Below are positions 1-13,900 of a stretch of 64,000 bases of DNA, piece after piece. Made by a program: the position numbers and the translations under genes. How positions within the stretch are numbered: the stretch's first letter is position 1; every line of letters starts with the position of its first letter. The stretch lies in NCBI RefSeq assembly GCF_032854445.1, contig NW_027017953.1, positions 748,501 to 812,500 of the forward strand. The letters are read 5' to 3'. The notes under the pieces are model-generated. The model was not told the origin of the DNA. It was given only the letters and a program-made list of their open reading frames with translations, and made no database searches. The DNA comes from Liolophura sinensis (lineage: Eukaryota > Mollusca > Polyplacophora > Chitonida > Chitonidae).

Positions 1-424
1 TTTGATCTCACCTGATACAGGTGTTGTATTTCATTTGGGACCAGGGACCAGGGCCCAGTTGTTCAATAATGTATTAATGGTTAATCGCTGTATTACCTTT
101 AGTCTGGACTAAATTGCCCTTGGTTCTGAGACAGGACAAGAATGGTATTAAGACTTAAACTGGGTTTAATTTTTAATACACTTCTGAACAACCTGCCACA
201 AGTATCTTCAATACAGATAAACGTGGTATTTGAATCACAGATCTAGTGTAAAGATATATGTGTAATATCTTAGTAACACACTTATATAAGCATGGAATGT
301 TAGAGTAAACCACAAGCTATCCCGTGAATACCAGTAGTGTGACACTAGCCGGCTGACAAATGGCCTGTGAAGTCCACTACAGTAACCATCAGCTGAGAAA
401 GACTATTAACAGTGAAACAGTAAT
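1..424. other. Unique sequence, intron of SLC4A11-like gene
   Basis: No gene, RNA or clear repeat recognised. By position it should lie in the intron after exon 16. Confidence 0.5.
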
Positions 425-1020
425 GGTGTCGAATGCTAGCCCACTAATTAGGAGCTAAAGCTGAACTTGTGGTGTGCTAGAGGTTAGCTACTGGTGTGCT
501 ATCAGTGAACTGATGTTTTGGAATGCTAGCCCACTAATCATGAGCTAAAGCTGAACTTGTGGTGTGCTAGAGGTTAGCTACTGGTGTGCTATCAGTGAAC
601 TGATGTTTTGGAATGCTAGCCCACTAATCATGAGCTAAAGCTGAACTTGTGGTGTGCTAGAGGTTAGCTACTAGTGTGCTATCAGTGAACTGATGTTTTG
701 GAATGCTAGCCCACTAATCATGAGCTAAAGCTGAACTTGTGGTGTGCTAGAGGTTAGCTACTGGTGTGCTATCAGTGAACTGATGTTTTGGAATGCTACC
801 CCACTAATCATGAGCTAAAGCTGAACTTGTGGTGTGCTAGAGGTTAGCTACTAGTGTGCTAGCAGTGAACTGATGTTTTGGAATGCTAGCCCACTAATCA
901 TGAGTTAAAGCTGAACTTGTGGTGTGCTAGAGGTTAGCTACTAGTATGCTATCAGTGAACGAGTTTTTCTGAATGCAAACCCACTAATTATGACCTAAAA
1001 CTGAACGTGTAGTGTGCTAG
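425..1020. repeat. Minisatellite, 90-bp unit, about 6.5 copies
   Basis: The unit contains GAATGCTAGCCCACTAATCA and AGAGGTTAGCTACTGGTGTG. Copies recur exactly 90 bp apart (for example TGAGCTAAAG at 541 and 631) with few substitutions; the last copy is more diverged. Confidence 0.95.
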
Positions 1021-1029
1021 AGGTTAGCT

Positions 1030-1640
1030 ACTGGCTAATGGTTTGCTAACAGTGAGCTAGTTGTCAGGCAGCGTTGTGCTCATGGCCAGCTATTGGTTTG
1101 CCAGTGGTGTACTAATGGTGTGTTAGTAGTACAATATTGGTGAGCTACTGGTGTGCTAGTGGCCAGTTAGTTGTATGCTTATGGCCAGCCAGTGGAATGC
1201 TTATGGCCAGCTAGTGGTGTGCAAGTGACCAGTCAGTGGTGTGTTAGTGACCGGCTAGTGGTATGTAGTGACCAGCCAGTGGTGTGCTAGTGGCCAGCCA
1301 GAGGTGTGCTAGTGGCCAGCCAATGGTGTGATAGTGACCAGCTTGTGGTGTGTTAGTGGCCCGTCAGTGGTGTGGTAGTGACCAACCTGTGGTGTGTTAG
1401 TGGCCAGCCAGTGGGGTGCTATTGGCCTGTCAGCCATGTGTTAGTGGCCAGCCTGTGGTGTGTTAGTGGCCAGTCAATGGTGTGCTAGTGACCAGCCTGT
1501 GGTGTGCTAGTGGTCAGCCGGTGGTGTGCTAGTGACCAGCTAGAGGTGTGCTAGTGTCCAGCCAGTGGTGTGTCAGTGGCCAGTCTGTGGTGTGTTAGTG
1601 GCCAGCCTGTGGTGTGCTAGTGGCCAGCCAGTGGTAAGTC
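1030..1640. repeat. Degenerate minisatellite, about 23-bp unit
   Basis: Variants of GTGGCCAGCCAGTGGTGTGC(TAGT) follow each other with indels. The GTGTGCTAG core resembles part of the preceding 90-bp unit, so the two arrays may be related. Confidence 0.85.
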
Positions 1641-1791
1641 ATTTAGAAGTTTTGGTTTGTACTGTGGCTATAGGTAAGAACACAAATTTAAATATAAATA
1701 ATACAAATATAGTACATAAAATGTACTTGTACCTGACATTTGGATAACTGTGGCTTATAAAGTACATGTAAGCATAAGCTATTATACTTAC

Positions 1792-1960
1792 TTGTGGGCG
1801 GGTGTGTTGACCAAAGCACTGGATATGTTCTGATCCATAAAAAACAGCAGTGAGAGGCTGAAGCCCAGTCCCGCAGCCGCCACCCAGGCCGCTGGGGGCA
1901 GGGTGTGCAGCGGGGCTACCACAAAGAGTTCTTCATCAGGGTTGTAGCTGAAGGGCTTGA
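1792..1960 (-). CDS. SLC4A11: Exon 16: last exon in window
   Basis: Reads [51 protein letters not shown] and TPAH. It aligns with human KFRYNPSESPFAMAQI to [26 protein letters not shown]. The acceptor is GTGTTTGTAG and the donor AA|GTAAGT; the exon ends in phase 2. The expected next exon (RLVKGTAYHWDL in human) is not found between 1 and 1791, so it lies outside the window. Confidence 0.97.
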
Positions 1961-4900
1961 CTACAAACACATACAACCAGATGTAACCAGATTATACTAC
2001 ATGTCTATTATATTGAATATGCAAATGAAGGATTACTGCAGAGACTTTACATTCTGGAAGCAAAATCTACCACATCAGTGGCCCTAATGAGTGACATTCA
2101 AAAGGCACCTACTTTCATGCTTTCATTTATGCCAGATTAAATGTTTCATTCTACATCGTGCCACATTGTCTTTATTTAGCAGAAACACATCTCGAGGTGG
2201 GAGGTGGTGGGTGGGGGTTTCTGTGTTACATATAAGTTTATATCCAGCATTCTGAATTCCCTTTTTAAGCCTATTCTTCATTTCTTTAATAGTTCAAAGG
2301 TCAACGGATAAAAAGTATTTTTCATTGACAGCATTATATGGATTTAAATGAAAATCAGGAGTAAAGTTTACAAATACATGGGGCCTAAAACATGCTTGAT
2401 TCTCTCTGATTTTTGCCAGACCCTGATCAGACCCTGCACAAAACACCTGAGTGGGAGCGGGAAGACGGGGACAGATGGTATGGTAATCTGATGATGATAA
2501 AGAGATCCTCACTCTGGATGTCACGGAAGATGACAGAGCCAATCACAGACATGATGAGAACTGCCGTGGGCAATGCGTAGTCAGCCAGGATCTCCCGTCT
2601 GCCTGCGTTCAGGAATGGCCTGAAACATTTACCATCAGACATCTAATTATAATTAGACAATAACATCATACACACTGATGGAATCAGACAATCACATCAT
2701 ACACACTGATGGAATCAGACAATAACATCATACACACTGATGGAATCAGACAATCACATCATACACACTGATGGGATCAGACAATCACATCATACACACT
2801 GATGGAATCAGACAATCACATCACACACACTGATGGAATCAGACAATCACATCATACACACTGACGGGATCAGACAATCACATCATACACACTGATGGAA
2901 TCACATACAATGATGGAATCAGACAATCACATCATACACACTGATGGAATCAGACAATCACATCATACACACTGATGGAATCAGACAATCACATCATACA
3001 CACTGATGGAATCAGACAATCACATCATACATACTGATGGGATCAGACAATCACATCATACACACTGATGGAATCACATACAATGATGGAATCAGACAAT
3101 CACATCATACACACTGATGGGATCAGACAATCACATCATACACACTGATGGAATCAGACAATCACACCATACACACTGATGGAATTAGACAATCACATCA
3201 TACACACTGATGGAATCAGACAATCACATCATACACACTGATGGAATCACATACAATGATGGAATCAGACAATCACATCATACACACTGATGGAATCACA
3301 TACACTGATGGAATCAGACAATCACATCATACACACTGATGGAATCAGACAATCACATCATACACACTGATGGAATCACATACACTGAAGGAATCAGACA
3401 ATCACATCACACACACTGATGGAATCACATACACTGATGGAATCAGACAATCACATCATACACACTGATGGAATCAGACAATCACATCATACACACTGAT
3501 GAAATCAGACAATCACACCATACACACTGATGGAATCAGACAATCACATCATACACACTGATGGGATCAGACAATCACATCATACACACTGATGGGATCA
3601 GACAATCACATCATACACACTGATGGAATCACATACACTGATGGAATCAGACAATCACATCATACACACTGATGGAATCAGACAATCACATCACACACAC
3701 TGATGGAATCAGACAATCACACCATACACACTGATGGAATCAGACAATCACATCATACACACTGATGGGATCAGACAATCACATCATACACACTGATGGG
3801 ATCAGACAATCACATCATACACACTGATGGAATCACATACACTGATGGAATCAGACAATCACATCACACACACTGATGGGATCACATACACTGATGGAAT
3901 CAGACAATCACATCATACACACTGATGGGATCAGACAATCACATCATACACACTGATGGAATCACATACAATGATGGAATCAGACAATCACATCACACAC
4001 ACTGATGAAATCACATACAATGATGGAATCAGACAATCACATCATACACACTGATGGAATCAGAAAATCACATCATACACACTGATGGGATCAGACAATC
4101 ACATCATACACACTGATGGAATCAGACAATCACATCATACACACTGATGGAATCAGACAATCACATCACACACACTGATGGAATCACATACAATGATGGA
4201 ATCAGACAATCACATCATACACACTGATGGGCACCGGCCCGGATAGCACAGTTGGTAGAGCGTCCGCTTTGGGACCGGTAGATCCAGGATCAATCCTTGA
4301 TCGAGTCACACCTAAGACTTTAAAAGAGGAAGTTGTAACTTCCTCGCTTGGCGTTCAGCATGAAGGGGATAGTGCAACGACTGGTTGACCCGTATCAGTA
4401 TAATGGCTCGGGCGGGGCGGCTTACTTGCCTTCGGTAAGTCGTCTCAGTGAAGCAGCACTAAATAAAAGAGCGGTGGAAATCCGTCCTGCATCAAGGAGG
4501 CACATTACACGTACATGCACCCTAATGATTCCTTCGTCGTCATATGACTGAAAAATTGTTGAGTACGACGTTAAACCCCAAGCACTCACTCACTCACTCA
4601 CACTGATGGGATCAGACAATCACATCATACACACTGATGGGATCAGACAATCACATCACACACACTGATGGAATCACATACAATGATGGAATCAGACAAT
4701 CACATCATACACACTGATGGAATCAGGCAATCACATCATACACACTGATGGAATCAGGCAATCACACCATACACACTGATGGAATCAGACAATCACATCA
4801 TACACACTGATGGAATCAGACAATCACATCATACACACTGATGGAATCACATACAATGATGGAATCAGACAATCACATCATACACACTGATGGGATCAGA

Positions 4901-7900
4901 CAATCACATCACACACACTAATGGAATCAGACAATCACATCATACACACTGATGGAATCAGACAATCACATCATACACACTGATGGGATCAGACAATCAC
5001 ATCATACACACTGATGGAATCAGACAATCACATCATACACACTGATGGAATCAGGCAATCACATCACACACACTGATGGGATCAGACAATCACATCATAC
5101 ACACTGATGGAATCACATACACTGATGGAATCAGACAATCACATCACACACACTGATGGAATCAGGCAATCACATCACACACACTGATGGAATCAGGCAA
5201 TCACATCATACACACTGATGGAATCAGACAATCACATCATACACACTGATGGAATCAGACAATCACACCATACACACTGATGGAATCAGGCAATCACATC
5301 ATACACACTGATGGAATCAGGCAATCACATCATACACACTGATGGAATCAGACAATCACATCACACACACTGATGGAATCACATACAATGATGGAATCAG
5401 ACAATCACATCATACACACTGATGGAATCAGACAATCACACCATACACACTGATGGAATCAGACAATCACATCATACACACTGATGGAATCAGACAATCA
5501 CATCATACACACTGATGGGATCAGACAATCACATCATACACACTGATGGAATCAGACAATCACATCATACACACTGATGGGATCAGACAATCACATCATA
5601 CACACTGATGGAATCACATACAATGATGGAATCAGACAATCACATCATACACACTGATGGGACCAGACAATCACATCATACACACTAATAGAATCACATA
5701 CAATGATGGAATCAGACCATCACATCACACACACTGATGGAATCACATACAATGATGGAATCAGACAATCACATCATACACACTGATGGAATCAGACAAT
5801 CACATCATACACACTGATGGAATCAGACAACCACATCATACACACTGATGGAACCAGACAAGCCCCACCAAGAGCGTTCCCAGCATCAACTTAACTTACG
5901 TTGTTGTGTAGTTGTAGAGTGTAAGCCCTAGCCAGAGTGTTCCCAGCATCAACTTAACTTACGTTGTTGTGAAGTTGTAGACTATAAGCCCCAGCCAGAG
6001 CGTTCCCAGCATCAACTTAACTTACGTTCTTGTGTAGTTGTAGAGTGTAAGCCCCAGCCAGGGCTTTTGCAGCATCAACTTAACTTACATTGTTGTGTAG
6101 TTCTAGAGTGTAAGCCCCAGCCAGAGCGTTCCCAGCATCAACTTAACTTACGTTCTTGTGTAGTTGTAGAGTGTAAGCCCCAGCCAGGGCTTTTGCAGCA
6201 TCAACTTAACTTACATTGTTGTGTAGTTCTAGAGTGTAAGCCCTAGCCAGGGCGTTCCCAGCATCAACTTAACTTACGTTGTTGTGTAGTTGTAGCGTGT
6301 AAACCCCAGCCAGGGCATTCCCAGTATCAACTTAACTTACGTTGTTGTGAAGTTGTAGAGTGTAAGCCCCAACCAGAGTGTTCCCAGCATTAACAACAGG
6401 AAGAGGATGCTGTTTTCTTTGAGGCACTCCGGTGGAGCCGCCTGTGTCATGTGATCTGTGACGGACATGTTGACATCTAAACTTGGGGTTACTGAGGTCA
6501 ATGCAGCACTCAGATTTTGGCAGGCTTCGTTGTAGTAATTGGACTTGAAATCTGAAATGAAGCACTGCAGTATTTAGCAGCAGTATTTCATTTATCTGTT
6601 TATTTATTCAAGTGGTGTTTTATGCCATACTGAAGAATATTTCATATATTGTGACAACCAGCCTTATGGCAAGACGAAACCCAGCAGAGCCTGGCAGAAA
6701 CTCGGGACTGTCCACAGATTGCTGACAGGCCTTCCCAAGTACAGGCTGAGAGGAAGCCAGTCGGACCTGGACTTGAACTGACACGGGAACACATTGGTGA
6801 GAGGCCCCACTATTTCATTATGCTTACTTGAATTGATATATGTACATGTATACCAAATAAAGCCCTCTCATACTACCCTTTTAACTTTGAATGGTTTTAC
6901 CAAGCTCCTCAATATCAAAGCTTAAATATGAAGAAAATTTGGGCAGCTTGCATTAACATCATGTTAATCTGTTTACTCTAAGAATGAATAGAACACATGG
7001 TTGGAAATATAGTCCTTCTACAAACTCTAGTTCTAGTTCATACAATTTCTAGTTTCTTTACCGCATAAATCTGCAAATGATAATTGATAACAGAACAACA
7101 AAATGAGGCCCCATGTAAATTACAACAGAGAGTATGTTGAAAGAAATACGAAAACATTTAATAAACTACTTGTATAATTAAGAGTGAATACATACTCCTG
7201 ACCGTATCTCGGATTGCATCCGCAGAAAAAGCACAAGTAATAAACAGTGAAAAAATCTCCTCTGTAGACCTGAAATAAATGAAAACAAACCAAAGCATTA
7301 TATAAACACTCACATGTTCAATCAACCTCAAAAGCCAGATGTCTGTCAACATTAAAACAAAAAGCAATCTGAAAATTGCATTAAATCACTGTGTGTAGGG
7401 CACAGACATGTGGTTCTAAAAATTATAACAAACCAGAACACACAAAATTTTGTCTCCACTGATATAATCACAATTATGGGTGTGAAAATCTTAAACCTTA
7501 CTAAACTTGTACAAGTAGTTTCCTAAGTATTTGCCACCTTGAAATGAGACTACTAAAACTGTCTACAATCAGAAAAACAGTCAAGAGCTGACAACGAGAG
7601 TGAGGGTAGAGTAGGGCAGGTGGGGGGTGAGGGTAGAGAGGGGCAGGTGGATGTGAGGGCAGGGAGGGGCTGGGTGGATGTGAGGGCAGGGAGGGGCAGG
7701 TGGGGGTCAGCTTAGGGAGGGGTACGTGGATGTGAGGGCAGGAAGGGGCAGGTGGATGTGAGGGCAGGGAGGGGCAGGTGGGGGTCAGCTTAGGGAGGTG
7801 CAGGTGGGTGTGAGGGCAGGGAGGGGCAGGCAGGGGTGAGGGTAGGGAGGGGCAGGTGGGGTGAGGGTAGGGAGGTGCAAATGGATGTGAAGGCAGGGAG

Positions 7901-10900
7901 GGGCAGGCAGGGGTAAGGGTAAGGAGGTGTAGGTAGATGTGAGGGTAGGGAGGGGCAGATGGGGGTGAGGGTAGGGCAGGGCAGGTGTGGGTGAGGGTGG
8001 GGCGGTTCAGCTGGGGATAAAGGAGATATCGTACCTGGAGGACCATTTCATCATCTTACTGACATCAAATATGCTGAAGATGAGCAGGAAGAAGGTGTTC
8101 CATAGCCCCACACAGGCAAACATCCCATAGAAATTCAGCTTAAAGTCTTCACATATACTGAATATAACTAAATGGAAAGGAAAAGGGGAAAATCACATCA
8201 TTTATCATGCCACATTACAACGTACATGTAGTTGATGCTGCATTTACAATACTGGGCATCCCTGGCTGAGGTGGTCAGCGTGCCAGTTACATGTAGGCAC
8301 AATGACCCAGGAACCTCTCACCAATGTGGTCAGCGCGCCAGTTACATGTAGGCACAATGACCCAGGAGCCTCTCACCAATGTGGTCAGTGCGCCAGTTAC
8401 AGGTAGGCACAATGACCCAGGAGCCTCTCACAAATGTGGTCAGTGGGCCAGTTACAGGTAGGCACAATGACCCAGGAACCTCTCACCAATGTGGTCGCTT
8501 TGAGTTTAAGTCCAGCTCATACTGGCTTCCTCTTTGCCCACATGTGGGAAGGTCAGAAACCTGCGAATGGTCGTGGGCTGGCCACAACTGTATAGGTGAA
8601 ATATTCTTGACTACAGCATAAAACACCAATCAAATCAATTTATAACAGCATACAATGTAGCTGATGAATTTGAGGCATAATAACTGTACATGTTTTACAT
8701 TCTAAAATAATAGCTGTATTGTACATTTAAACAGCTGTAATTTGAACAGTGGACAAAACTGTTTACACATTAACAATTAGACTGTAAGGAATCTTTTACC
8801 AAAGGACAAAGACAAATTGACAGGTGGAGGATTTGAACTCATTTGACCATGTACATGGCCTATGTCATACCTGTATACAAGGACCAAAAAATGTCAGTTA
8901 ACAACTGACTTACACGTACAAGGAGCAAAGCTGACAATCTCTACAATGACGTACTTACTTTTTGTATAGAGAGCTAGAGGTGCTGTGGTTAGTAGAACTA
9001 TCAAAGGCTGGCCTCCAAACACAGCAAATATAATCCCTCCTACACACTGAGAGAACAAGATCTTCTTTACTCCTGTCCAACAGAGAAACCCACAGGACAT
9101 GAGAGATAAACCCACAGGACATGAGAGATAAACCCACAGGACATGGGAGATAAACCCACAGGACATGAGAGATTATCCCACAGGACATGAGAGATAAACC
9201 CACAGGACATGAGAGATAAACCCACAGCACATGGGAGATAAACTCACAGGACATGAGAGGCAAACCTACAGCACATGGGAGATAAACCCACAGGACATGG
9301 GAGATAAACCCACAGGACATGAAAGATAAACCCACAGGACATGAGAGATAAACCCACAGGACATGAGAGATAAACCCACAGCACATGGGAGATAAACCCA
9401 CAACACATGAGAGATAAACCCACAGGACATGAGAGATAAACCCACAGGACATGGGACATAAACCCACAGGACATGAGAGATAAACCCACAGCACATGGGA
9501 GAAAACCATGTACATGTGTTTTAATCATGGCAACAACAAAACAACTCATCATGTACATCTCTTTATAACATAATTTGGAATTCTTGAAATTTTGTAATTT
9601 TTTGGTTAAATTGACACCATGCATCCTTATGTAGCGACTGACTTGTAGCGGGTTTTTATTGAGAAGTTCTCCATGTTGGATTCAGGCAAGAAACAACTGA
9701 CTTAAGAAGATTACTGAACATGGGCAGTTTTGTGAAAGGAGTGCATGGTGTCGTGTGTATCAGTGTCGTGTGTATCTGTGTCGTGTGTATTAGTGGCGTG
9801 TGTATCAGTGGCGTGTATATCAGTGTCGTGTATCAGTGTTGTGGTGTGTGTATCAGTGGCGTGTGTATCGGTGGCGTGTGTATAAGTGTTGTGTGTATCA
9901 GTGTCGAGTGTATCAGTGTCGTGTCGTGTGTATCAGTGTCGTGTTGTGTGTATCAGTGTTCTGTGCATCAGTATCGCGCATATCAAGTGTCATGTGTATC
10001 AGTGTCACATGCATCAGTGCCGTGTGTACCAGTGTCGTGTCGTGTGTATCAGTGTCGTGTCGTGTGTATTAGTGTTGTGTGTATCGTGTTGTGTGTATCA
10101 GTGTCGTGTCGTGTGCATCAGTGTTGTGTGCATCAGTGCCATGTGTACCAGTGTCGTGTTGTGTGTATCAGTGTCGTGGCGTGTGTCTCAGTGTTGTGCA
10201 TATCAGGGTCGTGTGTATCGTGTTGTGTGTATCAGTGTCGTGTCGTGTGTATCAGTGGCGTGTATATCAGTGGCATGTGTATCAGTGGCATGGGTATCAG
10301 TGAAAGTACCCACTAAGTTTTCATACAGGTAATATTTGAAAGGCAATGATATAAAAAAATAACCCTGCGAATGGTCGTGGGTTTACCTTGGGCTCTGCAT
10401 GGATTCCTCCCACGTTAATACGCTGTCACATAACTGAAATATTCTTATACGTGAGTACGACGAAGATGCCAATGAAAAAAATAAGTAAGAAACAATTACA
10501 ATATAAGCGTATCAAGTCAACCCCCAAACTCCGCACCAGATTGGAGATTGTTTTAATGGGAGCAAGGGGAACAACTCTTTCAAACAACAAAGTTCAACGG
10601 ATAGAAAAATTTTTTTCCACAAATAGCACATACATATTTATCACACACCTTATATTTTAATGGTTGAGGCAATCAAATCGCATGTATTTCACATTGTGAG
10701 TCAGCATTAGTAACGTTCATACTGCACGTTGCCGTTAGCAACATGATGTTACAATGACGTCATCCAAGGACAGAGAATTTCTGTACCAATTCGTGCACAT
10801 TTCATAAAACTATCAGTTTCATTATCATCAATTTTTGTGCTCTTTTCTTTAATATCTTGATGCTTGGTGTATAACAAACTGGTTACTGCTTGGCAGGGGC

Positions 10901-13900
10901 ATGACCTTGCAAGCTCATTCACAATTTAATAGTGTCACACAAAAATACAGCTTACCTATGGCCCCGTGAGTTATCATACAAAAATACAGCTTTCCCCTTT
11001 CCCCGTGAGTGGTCATACAAAAATACAGCTTACCTACGGCCCAGTGAGTGGTCATACAAAAAAACAGCTTACCTACGGCTCGTTGAGTGGTCACACAAAA
11101 TACAGCTTACCTATGGCCCTGTGAGTGGTCACACAAAAATACAGCTTACCTACGGTCCCGTGAGTGATCATACAAAAATACAGCTTACCTACGGCTCGTT
11201 GAGTGGTCACACAAAATACAGCTTACCTATGGCCCTGTGAGTGGTCACACAAAAATACAGCTTACCTATGGCCCCGTGAGTGGTCATACAAAAATACAGC
11301 TTACCTATGGCCCCATGAGTGGTCATACAAAAATACAGCTTACCTATGGCCCCATGAGTGGTCATACAAAAATACAGCTTACCTATGGCCCCGTGAGTGG
11401 TCTTACAAAAATACAGCTTACCTATGGCCCCGTGAGTGGTCATACAAAAAAACAGCTTACCTACGGCCCGTTGAGTGGTCACACAAAATACAACTTACCT
11501 ATGGCCCCGTGAGTGGTCACACAAAAATACAGCTTACCTAAGGCCCAGTGAGTGGTCACACAAAAATACAGCTTACCTATGGCCCCATGAGTGTTGGTAT
11601 CGTTTAACATTCCAAAGGCAATGTTTGGTAAGACACATGCGAAGTACAGGAACAATGTCGTTGACGTGACTTTGTGGATTGTTTTGTTTCCATAAATGCC
11701 TGAACAAACAAAAATTGTCACATTCACATACACTTAGCACATACAAAAAAAAAATTAAAAGAAATTTCCTAGACAATGAGTCATGGAGTAGGAAATATAT
11801 GTAGACAAAGGTCAACAGTCCAAATACCCTTACAACATTCTCCTCAAAGGTTTCTACAAATCTCATAATTAAGCCCCTTAAACTGAATGCCACCCTCAGA
11901 CTGTGTAATGGTTGTTGATTAACGACTTTTAGTAAACAACACGTAAACATATTTAGAGCATAAGCAATGGTGCAAAAGTCAAGACAATGTAGCTACTGTC
12001 ACTGTTAACTTGGCTAAAACTCCACGCGCATACAGATCTGAGCAGTATGGAAGTCATATTAACAGCCTGGACTTCGTCCAATCCGTCACACTGTCAAATT
12101 CATGCATCCCTATATTGGGCTCTGAAACTATAAAGTGTTCTAAAGTCTGACATTTCTAACCCAAAAGGGGTTGACAATAGGCTTAAAGTATGAAGTATTA
12201 CTTAAGATCTAGTAAAAAGCTACGAGTCTGCACAAAGAGCAACTACACCAAAGAAGACTGACAGAAATATCTTTTTCAACTTTGCTCTCGATTTTTCTGT
12301 GACTGACCATCTTTGTAGTCTGAGAAGTAATGGGGCAGCCTCCTCTTTAGATCTCCGATCATTCCTCGTGCAATCGGACAGCGTGACTTCTGAGAACAAA
12401 TGGATCAGGTGGTATTAACCCTTTTGTGGCAAAACTCAAACAAAGTTTCCGGGAATAAGCATTAGCTTTTTCCAAATCTATCAGTGAGATAGTAAATGCA
12501 TTGTATTTAACTGAAAAGGAGGGTTAACATCATATCATCATTATAATAGGTAAGTCTGTCAATTAATGCATTAAATCAAATTCTTAACATACGTATTTAA
12601 ACCTTGTCACTATTAGGATTATTAAAAAAAATTACTTACATTTCAATGATTACTGTATCCCCATAAAACAGCTACTACTGTTCTCAAGTTTTTCATCACC
12701 AATTCCATGTATCAGTACTGTTTCCCCATAAAACAGCTTCTATTGTTCTCAAGTTTTTCATCACCAATTCCATGTATCAGTACTGTTTCCCCATAAAACA
12801 GCTATTGTTCTCAAGTTTTTCATCACCAATTCCATGTATCAGTACTGTTTCCCCATAAAACAGCTTCTATTGTTCTCAAGTTTTTCATCACCATTCCATG
12901 TATCAGTACTGTTTCCCCATTCTATTGTTCTCAAGTTTTTCATCACCAATTCCATGTATCAGTACTGTATCCCTATAAAACAGCTTCTACTGTTCTCAAG
13001 TTTTTCATCACCAATTCAATGATTATATGGACATAAAATGTTATAGGCATGAAATTAAAATCAATACAAGTGAAAATTAAAAGTATTTGTTGTTTGAGTT
13101 TCATCAATTCTAATTCCCACAATTAACAGCACACACTAAGCTTTTTTTTCCTTTATCCACCAAACAAGGGTAAATGTCTATTTGCATATCTATTGTCTAT
13201 TCGTGAACACCCAAAAAGGTGAACCACGTCGCTACACTGTGGGCAAGTTGACGTCCACTGATGCTGCATGGCTTCTTCAAGCCAGCTTAGCACCCCCTCC
13301 ATGTCCTAGACCCGCTCCCATTCAGTCTGTTCCCCACACCCCTGACCCCATTCAGCCAGACCTGTTCAGTCTGTCACCCACAGAATTCTTTTTAAACAGG
13401 AATCATTGCTGACATCACTGCTGCGAGCTACTTAATTTCCGGACTGACCACTGGGGCCTTGAGAAAACTGTACTTTGAAGCCATTTTTAAACTCAAAGTG
13501 AAAGATGAAAAATTTGTTTGCATTGTTATATGTTATTACACATGATAATCTGTAGATTAAGAAATAAAACCAAAGGGTTTCATGTATCCTTTAACAATGA
13601 CAGAAGTTGAGCAGCTTCACAGCTTGTACTGACATCTCCTTCCAGGTCATCGAAGGCCGTCAGCTGAAGGTGGGAGTTTCGACAGTCAGGGTTGCCCTGT
13701 TCTTTAGCAAGCTTCTTGGCGTGTTCTGACAGCAGCGCCTTAAACTCCCAGTCAGCCTTCACATCCAGCAGCAGGTGTTTGAACTCTAGGTCCACAAATA
13801 ATGTGGCAAACGTCCGACCCGTCTCCATAGCATTTTTGGTTGTTTTCTGGAAATCAAAAACATTTTTATTACAGTATCAGATTCAACTAGGAAAAGCACT

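Noticed and set aside
1-1791. Next SLC4A11 exon (equivalent of RLVKGTAYHWDL)
   Set aside because: I looked for it on the minus strand; the region is tandem repeat plus short unique sequence with no matching frame.
4240-4310. A tRNA gene
   Set aside because: A- and B-box-like motifs are present, but the sequence does not fold into a complete cloverleaf that I can see and continues into a SINE body with an (ACTC)n tail.
7501-8046. 181-codon Pro/His/Leu-rich minus-strand frame beginning at the end of exon 12
   Set aside because: It is in a different frame from exon 12 and consists of the G-rich array; the exon's own frame stops soon after the donor.
13182-13412. 76-codon proline-rich plus-strand frame
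   Set aside because: No domain or homology recognised, no splice or start context, and it lies in an intron of the opposite-strand gene.
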